Below, piece by piece: positions 1 through 8,242 of a DNA stretch of 21,606 nucleotides. Under the pieces are notes generated by a model. The model ran no database searches. It was not told where the DNA came from and saw only the letters and a program-made list of their open reading frames with translations. The first letter of the stretch is position 1, and each line of letters begins with the position of its first letter. The translations under genes were made by a program, and so were the position numbers. Source of the DNA: Promethearchaeota archaeon (GTDB lineage Archaea > Asgardarchaeota > Lokiarchaeia > Sigynarchaeales > SOKP01); the NCBI GenBank assembly GCA_019057975.1, contig JAHLWJ010000039.1, positions 1 to 21,606 on the forward strand, read 5' to 3'.

Positions 1-12
1 GACAGTAATGTC
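1..12. promoter_or_regulatory. GACA-N4-TGTC palindrome, possible operator (site 1)
   Basis: The window opens with GACAGTAATGTC, a palindrome with 4-bp arms and a 4-bp centre. It matches the reverse strand of the site at 125-136 at 11 of 12 positions. Both sites lie upstream of the secreted-protein gene that starts near 174. A dimeric regulator binding here is an inference. The left flank is cut by the window edge. Confidence 0.25.
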
Positions 13-124
13 ATTTAATAGTTGAAAAATAATAATAAAATAATCCATTTTTTTTATTTTATTTAAGATAAATTAATATGTGGAGAAGGATTTTTTTTCC
101 ATAGGAAAGTTATCCTATATTTCC

Positions 125-136
125 TGACATTATTGT
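125..136. promoter_or_regulatory. GACA-N4-TGTC palindrome, possible operator (site 2)
   Basis: GACATTATTGTC is palindromic and nearly the same as site 1 when read on the other strand. It sits 4 nt before the ATG at 141 and about 37 nt before the preferred start at 174, so a protein bound here would cover the transcription start or leader. Function is inferred from symmetry and position only. Confidence 0.28.
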
Positions 137-173
137 CTAAATGCACAAAACTAATGTAAGAGAAAAAAATAAT

Positions 174-998
174 ATGAAAAATTTAAAAAAATACACATAT
201 GCTATTGTTTCATGTATTCTCATTCAAATAATATTCCTCTCTTCAGCTCAACTAGTAGAAGCAGATACGAGTATCCCCGATAAATTCAACAAAAATTTGA
301 ATTTAGATCAAGTTTATATTTATAATGTAACTGGGTTCAATACAACCGAACCTCTCGCATGGTTAGACGTTTACTGGTCAACGAAAGCATTTGTAAATAT
401 TACACCTGGTGGTCAGCTTAAAGTAAATTTTACTGGTTTTTATGAAAAAGATCCTTTTGATTTCAATAGCTTTGACAATCCGGTACCATACATGAATATT
501 GAATTCATAGAAAATAGAGCAGGCATTTTCGTTTCAAATACTACACTCTTTAATGTTTCAAATGGAGAAGCAGATCTGAATTTACTCCTTGGATATAATT
601 CATTTAAATCAGGATTTTTAATTCCAATTTCCAATTTCAACAACTTAACGCAACTAGCATATGCCCAAGACGTCCCACCATTCATGAATGCTACAGTATC
701 TGTTCAAGAAACTTCAACAACTATTTCATTTGATTTCAAACAGAAAACCTCCCTGCAACAAGAAACCAAGAGTATATATGATAAAGCTTCTGGATTGCTT
801 ATTTATACGAATACTAGTTTTGGGAATTATGCTCTTGAGATGACTTTAATAAATCTTCCAAGTTTTCCTTCTGATTCGTTCTCAATACCATCATTCCATT
901 TATTAATAGTAATAACTATCCTAGGTACAACAACATTAATCAATATATGTTTAAAAAAAATGAAACTTACTAAGAAGTATTCTAAATTTAGAAATTAA
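174..998 (+). CDS. Secreted, C-terminally membrane-anchored surface protein
   Basis: No recognised enzymatic family. Starting at the ATG at 174 gives a classical signal peptide: a short Lys-rich head (MKNLKK), then a hydrophobic core ending near SSAQLVEA. An upstream in-frame ATG at 141 would add 11 charged residues and is less likely. The middle is rich in beta-type sequence with many N-x-T/S sequons, as expected for an extracellular archaeal glycoprotein. A stretch of the form YDKxSGLLIY is followed by a single hydrophobic C-terminal segment that starts after a SIP motif and ends in a Lys-rich tail, so the protein is probably anchored outside the membrane. The minus-strand gene at 19732-20379 has the same plan (signal peptide, a YNTEGxL-type stretch, an IPFGN hydrophobic tail), so the two may belong to one surface-protein family. 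Confidence 0.75.
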   Translation: MKNLKKYTYAIVSCILIQIIFLSSAQLVEADTSIPDKFNKNLNLDQVYIYNVTGFNTTEPLAWLDVYWSTKAFVNITPGGQLKVNFTGFYEKDPFDFNSFDNPVPYMNIEFIENRAGIFVSNTTLFNVSNGEADLNLLLGYNSFKSGFLIPISNFNNLTQLAYAQDVPPFMNATVSVQETSTTISFDFKQKTSLQQETKSIYDKASGLLIYTNTSFGNYALEMTLINLPSFPSDSFSIPSFHLLIVITILGTTTLINICLKKMKLTKKYSKFRN

Positions 999-1030
999 AT
1001 TAAATTTTATTTTTTTATTTATTATATACA

Positions 1031-1450
1031 ATGAGAAAAACACACAGATTTATACTTATAAGCTTTATAGCAATTTTTTCATTTAGTTTTTTATTAATTT
1101 TTAGTTTTATTATAGCTCCTCAAATGCAATCATCTATTAATCAAGATATTGGGAATGAAAGAGAAGAACAATTTGAAGTAACAAATGTGACTGTAATAAT
1201 CGATTATACTGGTGTTAAAAATAATGAATTATTTGAAAATATTAACCTAACTAACTACAAAACAACAGCATATCATGCTCTAATTAACTGTTGTTCTGTT
1301 GTTGTCCAATATTATGGTTCTGGGATATATGTTGAAAAAATTAACGGAGTTGGAGTTTGGATGTATACAGTAAATGAAGAGTATCCAAATATACCTTCTA
1401 ATTATTTCTATTTAATGGATAATGATACAATTAAATGGATACATGTATAA
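1031..1450 (+). CDS. DUF4430-like secreted protein
   Basis: A 139-residue protein with an N-terminal hydrophobic segment (about residues 7-30) acting as signal peptide or anchor. The rest reads like a DUF4430 (transcobalamin C-terminal-like) domain: VTVIIDYTG near residue 53, a helix region LTNYKTTAYHALINCC, then a G-V-W-M-Y-TVN strand and a final DNDTIKWIHV matching the family's closing D-x-I-x-W signature. Family members are extracellular, and some bind cobalamin or similar ligands. Ligand binding here is not shown. It follows the preceding secreted protein by 32 nt and may be co-expressed. A CysCys pair near residues 87-88 is notable. Confidence 0.6.
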   Translation: MRKTHRFILISFIAIFSFSFLLIFSFIIAPQMQSSINQDIGNEREEQFEVTNVTVIIDYTGVKNNELFENINLTNYKTTAYHALINCCSVVVQYYGSGIYVEKINGVGVWMYTVNEEYPNIPSNYFYLMDNDTIKWIHV

Positions 1451-1474
1451 AAATACAAAGAATATTAGAAGAAA

Positions 1475-1909
1475 TTAATAACTCACATCCTTGGTTTGGA
1501 TTTTCTTTAACAAAGGTTCTATTTCTCTGAAAGATTTTCTAATTTTATGAAAATAATATCCTAATTTATATCCTTTTTTACATCGTGTAAATAACATAAA
1601 ATCATTATCGGCATCACCTACTAATATAATTGTATAACCCTTAGCACCTCTGATAACTACATCTCTTAGCTCACCTTGTTGTAAACTTTGGCTAATTTTT
1701 TCCCCAAGAGAAATCAATGTTGCTGGACTTGCACTGGAGATATCCCAAAAAACATCAGCAGTTTCCGAACTAGCAATTCGTAATCCTGTTTTTGAAACAA
1801 TAGCAGTTCCTTCTAAATCAGAAGAACTTTCTAATTGTTCTAAGGCTCTCATTAACTCATCTTTAATTTGTTGGCTGATTTCAAATTTAGATTCTTCTAC
1901 TTTTTCCAA
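1475..1909 (-). CDS. Roadblock/LC7 domain protein
   Basis: About 144 residues. After a helical N-terminus, the sequence LEGTAIVSKTGLRIAS, the alternation around ISLGEKISQSL, and RDVVIRGAKGYTIILVG followed by FMLFT fit the Roadblock/LC7 fold (strand-helix-strand-strand). Members act as dimeric scaffolds or regulators of small GTPases of the MglA/Rag/Gtr type and are abundant in Asgard genomes. The start is chosen at TTG 1909: a Shine-Dalgarno-like GAGGTG lies 6 nt upstream, and the alternative GTG at 1918 lies inside that motif. It follows selB on the same strand after roughly 30-40 nt, so co-transcription is likely. Nothing in the sequence shows a direct role in Sec insertion. Confidence 0.8.
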   Translation of the reverse strand: MEKVEESKFEISQQIKDELMRALEQLESSSDLEGTAIVSKTGLRIASSETADVFWDISSASPATLISLGEKISQSLQQGELRDVVIRGAKGYTIILVGDADNDFMLFTRCKKGYKLGYYFHKIRKSFREIEPLLKKIQTKDVSY

Positions 1910-1947
1910 TTTTAACACCTCTAATATAATTATAATGATTTTTAAAT

Positions 1948-3366
1948 TTAAATATTTTTTAGATGAAAACTTCTTAACTCTTTTAGATAAACGGGATCTC
2001 CCTTTTTTATTTCCATTTCATTAGTTTCTATCCCCACAATAACATTTCCTTTAGTACCAAACGTATTTAAAACTCTTGTAAAAGGATATTCCAATTTTTT
2101 GCCTACAATCTTTTTAGCACCTATAGCACTTTGAGCTAATCCTGTACAGATTATACCTTGAGAATGTTCTGCGTTCTTAATAGTTCCCTTTTTAACTTTA
2201 TATTTATAAAAAAGTGGAGGATCTTTATGAGTTTTTAATATTTTTGCTGATCCTAAGATTCTAAGAGTTGTAGGGGGTAAATCTAATCGACTTATAAGCA
2301 TTACCATTCTTTCTTTTCTTATTAAAACCTTTTCTTTCAATATCATTAACGCATTAAATCCTTTTTCTTTATTCGAAACAGTAAATTGAATTTTTTTACG
2401 ATCTTCCTCATAATAAGGATAAATATTGCCTACAGTAGTCAACATACCAATCGTAATATGAACTTGAGTTCCAAAATGAGTTTTTGGTTTGAAGAGTTTA
2501 TTATTATTTACATTTATTTCAATAACATCACAATATTCAAAAGCATCTGGGTTGTTTGTTGCATAACAACCACGATAGATCTTATTCACATCTACCCCTT
2601 TTACATTAATTCCTATTCGATCACCTGCTTTCGCAGAGTCAACATTTTGATGGAAAATCTGAATACTTTTAACGCGACCTGAAGATTTTATAGGTAAAAT
2701 ATCTAAGTTTTGATTTAATTCTAAATTGCCACTTAGTAATGTTCCTGTCAATACTGCTCCTATACCTTTAATTGGAAAATGATGATCTATAGGAATTACA
2801 ACATCTCCTCCAGTATCCCTTTTTAATTCTATAGAATTTATTATGTCTAAAATTCCATCTTTTAATTCCTTAAAACCGGTGTTAGTTTTTGCAGAAACTG
2901 GATAGACTGGTATATTTGAACCATATGAGGTTGTGTTAAAAAAATTCTTTGTCTTTTCTATTTCATCATTAATGTTTCCAGAGAATAGATCAATTTTATT
3001 AAGGATTACAATTATTTTACTAATTCCAAGTGATTCAACCATAATAATATGCTCTCCAGTTTGCACTTGAGGTCCTTTATTTATATCAATAACTATTAAA
3101 GCACAATCAATGATTTCCACAGATGAGGCGCTAATTTTGATTAGATCAGCATGTCCAGGACCATCCACGAGTGTAATAAGGTAATCGTTAAGTATAAAAC
3201 TAGTAAAACCTATATCTATTGTAATCCCTCTTTCTTTACTTTGAGGATGACCATCAATACCTGCTGTACCAACAATGGAACTAAGAACTTCAGCAATTGC
3301 CGTTTTCCCAGAATCTATATGGCCAAATAATCCAATATGTACAGGAATTTTCTTAGTAATATCCAT
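1948..3366 (-). CDS. selB: Selenocysteine-specific elongation factor SelB (EEFSEC type)
   Basis: A translational GTPase that brings Sec-tRNA-Sec to the ribosome at recoded UGA codons. All G motifs are visible: GHIDSGKT (15-22), RGIT (46-49), DGPGH (68-72), NKID (123-126) and SAK (158-160). The stretch HPQSKERGITIDIGF is characteristic of archaeal and eukaryotic SelB rather than EF-1A or aIF2-gamma, where the equivalent loop differs. Beta-barrel domains II and III follow, then a short C-terminal domain IV. The length of 472 residues is normal for archaeal SelB, and the long winged-helix tail of bacterial SelB is absent. The Sec assignment is supported by tRNA-Sec and SepSecS less than 6 kb away. 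The roadblock gene follows on the same strand. Confidence 0.93.
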   Translation of the reverse strand: MDITKKIPVHIGLFGHIDSGKTAIAEVLSSIVGTAGIDGHPQSKERGITIDIGFTSFILNDYLITLVDGPGHADLIKISASSVEIIDCALIVIDINKGPQVQTGEHIIMVESLGISKIIVILNKIDLFSGNINDEIEKTKNFFNTTSYGSNIPVYPVSAKTNTGFKELKDGILDIINSIELKRDTGGDVVIPIDHHFPIKGIGAVLTGTLLSGNLELNQNLDILPIKSSGRVKSIQIFHQNVDSAKAGDRIGINVKGVDVNKIYRGCYATNNPDAFEYCDVIEINVNNNKLFKPKTHFGTQVHITIGMLTTVGNIYPYYEEDRKKIQFTVSNKEKGFNALMILKEKVLIRKERMVMLISRLDLPPTTLRILGSAKILKTHKDPPLFYKYKVKKGTIKNAEHSQGIICTGLAQSAIGAKKIVGKKLEYPFTRVLNTFGTKGNVIVGIETNEMEIKKGDPVYLKELRSFHLKNI

Positions 3367-3549
3367 CTTTTTCTAATTAAGAAAATGATGTAGGATATAA
3401 ATTCCTTTTTTTTAATAAAACAACCTCATTTAAATTTGAGAATCCTAAAAGAAAAGAGAATTAATTTTCAATAAATCTAAATTTCTTATAGCCTTTCTTA
3501 TACTATCCTTTAATTTTAAAAATAATCGCACAATAAAGATGATTGACTT

Positions 3550-4350
3550 ATGAATTATAAAAAAAATTTTATGAGATGGGAAGATCCAGGAATAGCATTA
3601 ATTACAGGTGCTTCTGCCGGAATAGGGGCTGAATTCGCTCGTCAATTAGCTTCACAGGGTTTTGGTTTAATTTTAATCGCAAGAAGAAAAAATAAGCTTG
3701 AAAAATTGAGTAAAGAATTACATGAAGAATATTCTGTCTCTGTTGAGATATTTGTTGGAGATTTATCAAAGCTAGATGATAATCATAAAATTATTTCAAA
3801 AATCAAAGAAATCGACAACCTTGATGTGCTTATAAACAATGCAGGCTATGGAATTAATAAAACTTTCCTACAAACAGATATAACGCAACATATTAATATG
3901 ATTAATGTCCATTTTACAAGCGCAGTAATGTTTTGTCACGCTACTATTCCCGGTATGACGAAAAGAAATCGAGGAGTTATTATAAATACGTCATCTACAG
4001 CTGCGGTAAATAAAAGTCAAATGGGTGTAATGTATACAAGCACTAAGACAGCGCTCACAGTTTTCAGTGAATTATTACAAGATAAAATTAAAGATACTAA
4101 TATTTGTATTCAAAGTTTGTGTCCAGGGTTCACATATTCTGAGTTCCATGACACAGAATCAATGCGAGGTTTTCAACGAAATTGGTTTCCTAAAGAAGCA
4201 TGGATGGCTGCCGAGGATGTAGTTCATCTATCTTTAGAAGCTGTAAAGAATAAAGAGGTTATTTTCATTCCAGGAAAATATAACCAAAAAAACTCAAGAA
4301 AGATCCGTGAAGCTAAAATTGAGCAATATTTAACTGCAAAAAGGCTGTAA
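3550..4350 (+). CDS. Short-chain dehydrogenase/reductase (SDR)
   Basis: A classical NAD(P)-dependent SDR of 266 residues. The dinucleotide-binding motif TGASAGIG is at 19-26, preceded by IALI. A basic stretch ARRKNKL after beta-2 suggests NADP preference. The structural NNAG motif is at 96-99. The catalytic Ser (148 or 149), Tyr162 and Lys166 occur in the usual S-x12/13-Y-x3-K arrangement, followed by a PG motif at 192-193. The overall pattern resembles the DltE/YqjQ-like group of broad-range reductases. The substrate cannot be deduced. The gene is divergent from selB and separated by 183 nt of AT-rich sequence that can hold both promoters. Confidence 0.88.
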   Translation: MNYKKNFMRWEDPGIALITGASAGIGAEFARQLASQGFGLILIARRKNKLEKLSKELHEEYSVSVEIFVGDLSKLDDNHKIISKIKEIDNLDVLINNAGYGINKTFLQTDITQHINMINVHFTSAVMFCHATIPGMTKRNRGVIINTSSTAAVNKSQMGVMYTSTKTALTVFSELLQDKIKDTNICIQSLCPGFTYSEFHDTESMRGFQRNWFPKEAWMAAEDVVHLSLEAVKNKEVIFIPGKYNQKNSRKIREAKIEQYLTAKRL

Positions 4351-4514
4351 AAATACAATTTCAATAAACTCATATAACATACAATAGAAGAATGCAATAT
4401 TTTTTTTAATTTAAAAAGTTAAAGAATGTTTAAAAATCGGACTCGATTACTTTTATTTATTAATTTCATTTTAAATATAATATATTTAATAACTAAAATT
4501 TATAAGATGAATAT

Positions 4515-5396
4515 ATGAGCCCAAAATTTTGTCCTTATTGCGGAAATTCAGTAAAAGGATCTGATAAATTTTGTATCATATGTGGGAAACCACTTCTTGC
4601 GGATATCCCAAAAAGAGAGAAGAAGCCTGAGATCAAAGATACTAAGAAAAAAGAGGAAAAAGAGGAACCTGAAACAAAACCAAAAGAAGAGGCACCAATA
4701 GCAGAAGAAGAAGATAAAGAAACATTAGAATTGGAAGAAAATGATAAAAGTAAAAAGAAATCAAAGAAATCAAAAGAAAAGAAAGACATAAAACCCCTTC
4801 CCGAAGATGTAAAAGAACAAATGGTATATTATATTGAATACAATGATATCCAATTAAATAAAAAGGTTTTAATCGATAAGCTAAATGAAATTCCGAAATT
4901 AACAAAAGACTCTAAATATGAATATGATATCGCTTTTAAGAACGAAGTTAATATAAAACTCGAAGCAGTAAAAACACTGATAAACGAATTGAAACAAAAG
5001 GAAACTATAATTAAACAAAATTTAGAAGAGCCTTTCATTGTCCAACGAATTAACAATGATATAGATACCAAAGTGTTTCAGCTTGAGAATTTAAGCCGTG
5101 AACATAAATTACATAAAGTAGATAAAGAAACCTTTGAGAAATTAAAGGAAAAATATAGACAAGAAAAATTAGATTTGGAGACACAAAGAGAAGATTTAAC
5201 TATAGGTATGAAATTATGGATTCAAGACTTAAAACTAGAAAAAGCAGAGTTATCTAGTGAGCGCAAACTTAACAAAGGTCAATTCCACGCAAAAGAGATT
5301 TCAGAAGAGCAATATCAAGGAAACGATAAACGTTTTGATTTGAGGTTAAAAAAAATTGACGCTAAAATCAAAACATTAGAAGAATTGACAAAGTAA
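4515..5396 (+). CDS. Zinc-ribbon protein with charged linker and long coiled coil
   Basis: A 293-residue protein of unknown function. The N-terminus is a compact zinc ribbon with Cys pairs at 6/9 and 20/23 (CPYCG and CIICG). Residues about 33-95 are a highly charged, low-complexity Lys/Glu region, probably disordered. Residues about 130-293 are strongly helical with heptad-like spacing and no transmembrane segment, so a cytoplasmic coiled coil is likely. The layout suggests a scaffold or tether. Such zinc-ribbon plus helical proteins are common in Asgard genomes, but no family can be named. Confidence 0.75.
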   Translation: MSPKFCPYCGNSVKGSDKFCIICGKPLLADIPKREKKPEIKDTKKKEEKEEPETKPKEEAPIAEEEDKETLELEENDKSKKKSKKSKEKKDIKPLPEDVKEQMVYYIEYNDIQLNKKVLIDKLNEIPKLTKDSKYEYDIAFKNEVNIKLEAVKTLINELKQKETIIKQNLEEPFIVQRINNDIDTKVFQLENLSREHKLHKVDKETFEKLKEKYRQEKLDLETQREDLTIGMKLWIQDLKLEKAELSSERKLNKGQFHAKEISEEQYQGNDKRFDLRLKKIDAKIKTLEELTK

Positions 5397-5420
5397 AGTT
5401 TTAGTAAAACTATTTTTATT
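5397..5420 (+). terminator. Possible hairpin and T-rich terminator
   Basis: Directly after the zinc-ribbon gene, AGTTTT and AAAACT form a 6-bp hairpin with a 3-nt loop (5397-5411), followed by ATTTTTATT. Archaeal termination mainly needs the T-run. The hairpin may be incidental. Confidence 0.3.
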
Positions 5421-5446
5421 AGGTAATATTTTTAAATTCGATAAAC

Positions 5447-5572
5447 ATGAGAAACAAGATAATTGGTATTATTATTCTAATTATAGCACTTTCTTTATTA
5501 ACAATAGGGATAGCGCAAGGACAACATAATTTGATAAATATTTTTTATGATAAAATGGCAGGAAATCCTTAA
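5447..5572 (+). CDS. Putative 41-residue secreted or membrane peptide
   Basis: A short ORF from ATG 5447 to TAA. Residues 1-4 are MRNK, residues 5-22 are almost entirely Ile/Leu/Ala/Thr, and a small-residue GIAQGQ stretch looks like a signal-peptidase site, leaving about 17 residues (QHNLINIF...AGNP). The order of charged head, hydrophobic core and cleavage-like site is unlikely in random AT-rich DNA but not impossible. Its stop overlaps the stop of the convergent zinc-finger gene by a few bases. A truncated remnant of a larger secreted protein is an alternative. Confidence 0.35.
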   Translation: MRNKIIGIIILIIALSLLTIGIAQGQHNLINIFYDKMAGNP

Positions 5573-5868
5573 ATCTCCCACTTTCCTTTTTTAAGAGAAG
5601 CTGAATTATCTAGAAAACCTTTCTTCTGGAAACTCTTTTCTTGTATTTTTCGAAATTTATTAGATTGACTATAGTGTGGTTTACACAAATAAATTTTACG
5701 ACTGGAACTATCTTTAATTTTTAACCCTGCTTTTTCCACATATTTCTTCCATGCATTTTCTGAGAGAGAACGGATCGCATTCTCATTACAGTCAAGTACT
5801 GAACATTTTCTTTTTTTAGCCGTTACTCCTATATCTCTTTTATCTCTAAGTTCCTTGGGAATCTTCAT
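5569..5868 (-). CDS. Small zinc-finger protein (C-x4-C / C-x2-H)
   Basis: A 99-residue basic protein starting at MKIPKELRDK (ATG at 5868). An in-frame extension upstream to 5919 is hydrophobic, ends in CKIM and is less likely. Potential zinc ligands are Cys22 and Cys27 (KCSVLDC) and Cys62 and His65 (LCKPH), separated by a helical stretch AIRSLSENAWKKYVEKAG. The rest is Lys/Arg-rich, consistent with nucleic-acid or ribosome binding. No named family is recognised. It converges with the short ORF at 5447-5572 and diverges from the Nudix gene at 5934, so the 65 bp between must contain both promoters. Confidence 0.65.
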   Translation of the reverse strand: MKIPKELRDKRDIGVTAKKRKCSVLDCNENAIRSLSENAWKKYVEKAGLKIKDSSSRKIYLCKPHYSQSNKFRKIQEKSFQKKGFLDNSASLKKGKWEI

Positions 5869-5933
5869 GATTTTACACTTGCTAAAAACTTTTTTAGGAA
5901 TAAATATTATGATTTTCAAATAATTTTAAATTT

Positions 5934-6620
5934 TTGCTAATATCGAAAAACTTGAATTTCAACGAAAATTTAATAAAGAAGAAAATTTATCCCTGCGATT
6001 CTCCTTCAAGGGCTTCTCTTAATGATAGTTTCTTTACAAAAGCAGCAGTTCTTTTCTCAATAATCCCCCACGTAAATAAACCTTATGAGCTTATTTTAAT
6101 TCACCGTTCAAATATGGGTACAAGACATAGGGGTGAAATGTCTTTTCCCGGTGGGAAATTTGAACCTGAAGTGGACAAATCTTTAAAAGATACAGCTTTG
6201 AGAGAAACTGAGGAGGAAATAGGTGTACCTAGGAATAATGTTAGAATTATAGGGTGTTTAGATGATTTTCCTACTATTTCGAAATTTATTGTTACCCCAT
6301 TTCTCGGACTTATAAGTAACAACCAAAAACTCAAAAGAGATGAGAGAGAAGTTCAAAAAATCTTGAAAGTCCCGATTGATTTTTTTATAAATAAAATTAG
6401 CTTCACGGAGCAAGAGTTTAGTGTAGCTGATGAAAAATTCCCTGTTTTTTATTTTAACTATTTTAACGAAGAAAATGGGCAAACTTATACTATCTGGGGA
6501 GCTACTGCCTATTTAATCACACATTTCCTTGAGCTAGTCTACAATGTTCAAATCGGGTCAAGAAAAGCAAGGAGACCCACGTTGGATGATATAATAAGAA
6601 GGCATCAATATTTAAAATAA
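5934..6620 (+). CDS. Nudix hydrolase, CoA pyrophosphatase type
   Basis: Hydrolyses a pyrophosphate bond, most likely in coenzyme A or acyl-CoA, giving phosphopantetheine and 3',5'-ADP. The CoA-specific signature (LIHRS...RHRGEMSFPGG, residues 55-74) lies immediately before the Nudix box, which ends in RETEEEIGV (90-98) and supplies the metal-binding glutamates. The order AAVLFSI, signature, Nudix box, then DDFPTISKFIVTPFLG matches NUDT7/NUDT8/YeaB-like enzymes. The length of 228 residues is typical. Only a TTG start at 5934 (or a second TTG at 5952) is available before the conserved core, and no Shine-Dalgarno is visible. The substrate is a family inference. Confidence 0.82.
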   Translation: MLISKNLNFNENLIKKKIYPCDSPSRASLNDSFFTKAAVLFSIIPHVNKPYELILIHRSNMGTRHRGEMSFPGGKFEPEVDKSLKDTALRETEEEIGVPRNNVRIIGCLDDFPTISKFIVTPFLGLISNNQKLKRDEREVQKILKVPIDFFINKISFTEQEFSVADEKFPVFYFNYFNEENGQTYTIWGATAYLITHFLELVYNVQIGSRKARRPTLDDIIRRHQYLK

Positions 6621-6626
6621 TAATTT

Positions 6627-6779
6627 TTATTTTATTTTATCTAATTTAATAATGTATTCTGAACAGTTTTTACATTCTGGAATTTTACATAAGAAATTAA
6701 TTTTTGGAAGAGAACAAGCTGAATGAAAGGGACATTCAAGTAAATTTAAAGCGATTGTGAGATCTACATTACTACTCAT
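6627..6779 (-). CDS. Small Cys-rich protein, 50 residues
   Basis: An ORF from ATG (6777-6779) to TAA at 6627-6629. Five cysteines and a histidine are spaced C16-x5-C22-x8-C31-x4-C36-x2-C39, with a His at 19. This suggests a metal-binding knuckle (zinc or Fe-S). The rest is neutral, with a Lys-rich end. An archaeal TATA-like element (TTTATAAATA on the minus strand, about 6823-6832) lies about 45 bp upstream of the start. It converges with the Nudix gene, stop to stop, with only a few bases between. No named family. Confidence 0.5.
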   Translation of the reverse strand: MSSNVDLTIALNLLECPFHSACSLPKINFLCKIPECKNCSEYIIKLDKIK

Positions 6780-6822
6780 ATCATTTTCCCATATTATTTG
6801 TTTTTTTAAGAAAATAGCAGTT

Positions 6823-6832
6823 ATTTATTTAT
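6823..6832 (-). promoter_or_regulatory. TATA-like box for the small Cys-rich gene
   Basis: On the minus strand the sequence reads CTTTATAAATAAATAA, a good archaeal TATA-type element. It sits 45-55 bp upstream of the ATG at 6779, allowing a leader of about 20-25 nt. Confidence 0.35.
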
Positions 6833-7016
6833 AAAGAGAAAAACAGTTCAAATTTAGTAAATCATTATTTAAATTAGATCTAATTAAAAAAGAATATATT
6901 ATAAGACAATATAATATCTATACAATAATTTTTTCTGATAGAAATAAAGAATAAACTTCAATTAGAATTGTATATTTTTTGCATTAATTATATTAAAAAC
7001 AATAATAGAGATTAAT

Positions 7017-8234
7017 ATGAAGTATAGAAAAATGGGTTCGCTTAATTGGGAAGTCTCTGCTCTTGGTTTTGGGGCGATGCGATTACCGGTATATAATCCA
7101 TTAAAAGTAAATGAAGAAGAAGCAATCAAGATGATTCGATATGCAATTGACAATGGTGTGAATTATGTTGATACAGCTTATCCTTATCATAATGGTCAAA
7201 GTGAAGTTGTTGTGGGAAAAGCTTTAAAGGATGGATATCGTGAAAAAGTCCATCTGGCTACTAAATCACCCCTCTGGATGGTAAAAAAAGCAGAAGATTT
7301 TGATAAATTTCTCAATGAACAAATTGAACGATTACAAACTAATCCTGATATTTATCTTTTTCATGGATTAAATAGGAGTAGACTTGAGAAGATTAAAAAC
7401 CTGAATTTAATCGAAAAAATAGAAGAGGCTAAAGCTAAAGGACTAATTAAATACATCGGCTTTTCTTTTCATGATAATTATGAAGTGTTTAAAGAAATTA
7501 TTGACTATTATAATTGGGATTGCTGTCAGATCCAATATAACTACCTTGATGTTGAATATCAAGCTGGTACAAAGGGAGTGCAATACGCTGGTAGTAAGGG
7601 TATTGCTTTAATAATTATGGAACCAATTCGTGGAGGAAAGCTAGCCATTCCTGACAATGTTTTGGATAGAAAACCTGAAATAAAAGAAGTACTTCATAAA
7701 TCAGAAGTGAAAAGAAGTATGCCTGACTGGGCCTTACAATTTGTATGGAACCATCCAGAAGTTTCAGTGGTATTAAGTGGGATGAGTTCTATGCAGCAAG
7801 TTGTAGAAAATGTTGAATCCGCCAGCAAATCAGTAATTAATACCCTCACTAAAGAAGAATTGCAAACGATTTCTGAATTACGTGAAGCATATAGTAAATA
7901 TATTATGGTCCCTTGTACGAGTTGCGGTTATTGCTTACCATGCCCAAATGGGGTCGCTATACCTGGAGTTCTTAGAATGATAAATGACCTCTACTATTGG
8001 GGTGACCGTGGTAGACCCAGAATTGCTTTTTTCTATAATAGGATGGCAAAATCAGAGGAAGACTTTGAAAAAAGGAAAGCTGCTGGCGAAGAAGCTGAAG
8101 GAGCAGCTACATTATGTATACAATGTGGAGATTGTCTCGATAAATGTCCTCAACAGATTGATATTCCCTCCTGTATGGAGCAGGCTAATGCATTATTTGA
8201 AGAAAATAAAAAAGTTTCAGAAGTATTTAAATAA
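7017..8234 (+). CDS. Aldo/keto reductase with C-terminal Fe-S cysteines
   Basis: A 405-residue oxidoreductase. The N-terminal part is an AKR barrel with the tetrad Asp52, Tyr57, Lys83 and His116 (VDTAYPYHNG, ATKSPLW, LFHGL). The C-terminal 105 residues carry two cysteine groups, C300/303/306/309 (CTSCGYCLPCPNG) and C367/370/373/377 (CIQCGDCLDKC), typical of the ferredoxin-fused AKRs common in anaerobes. One or two 4Fe-4S clusters are expected, and the second motif is a standard 4Fe-4S signature. Electron transfer between the cluster and a flavin or ferredoxin partner is inferred. The substrate is unknown. tRNA-Sec begins 8 nt after the stop, so both may be on one transcript. Confidence 0.9.
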   Translation: MKYRKMGSLNWEVSALGFGAMRLPVYNPLKVNEEEAIKMIRYAIDNGVNYVDTAYPYHNGQSEVVVGKALKDGYREKVHLATKSPLWMVKKAEDFDKFLNEQIERLQTNPDIYLFHGLNRSRLEKIKNLNLIEKIEEAKAKGLIKYIGFSFHDNYEVFKEIIDYYNWDCCQIQYNYLDVEYQAGTKGVQYAGSKGIALIIMEPIRGGKLAIPDNVLDRKPEIKEVLHKSEVKRSMPDWALQFVWNHPEVSVVLSGMSSMQQVVENVESASKSVINTLTKEELQTISELREAYSKYIMVPCTSCGYCLPCPNGVAIPGVLRMINDLYYWGDRGRPRIAFFYNRMAKSEEDFEKRKAAGEEAEGAATLCIQCGDCLDKCPQQIDIPSCMEQANALFEENKKVSEVFK

Positions 8235-8242
8235 AAATTTTT

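Noticed and set aside
2386..2682. 98-codon plus-strand ORF inside selB
   Set aside because: Antisense to a clearly conserved selB region and of low-complexity composition.
4535..5071. Three minus-strand ORFs opposite the zinc-ribbon/coiled-coil gene
   Set aside because: They are Ser/Phe/Leu-rich complements of Lys/Glu-rich coding sequence, a typical antisense artefact.
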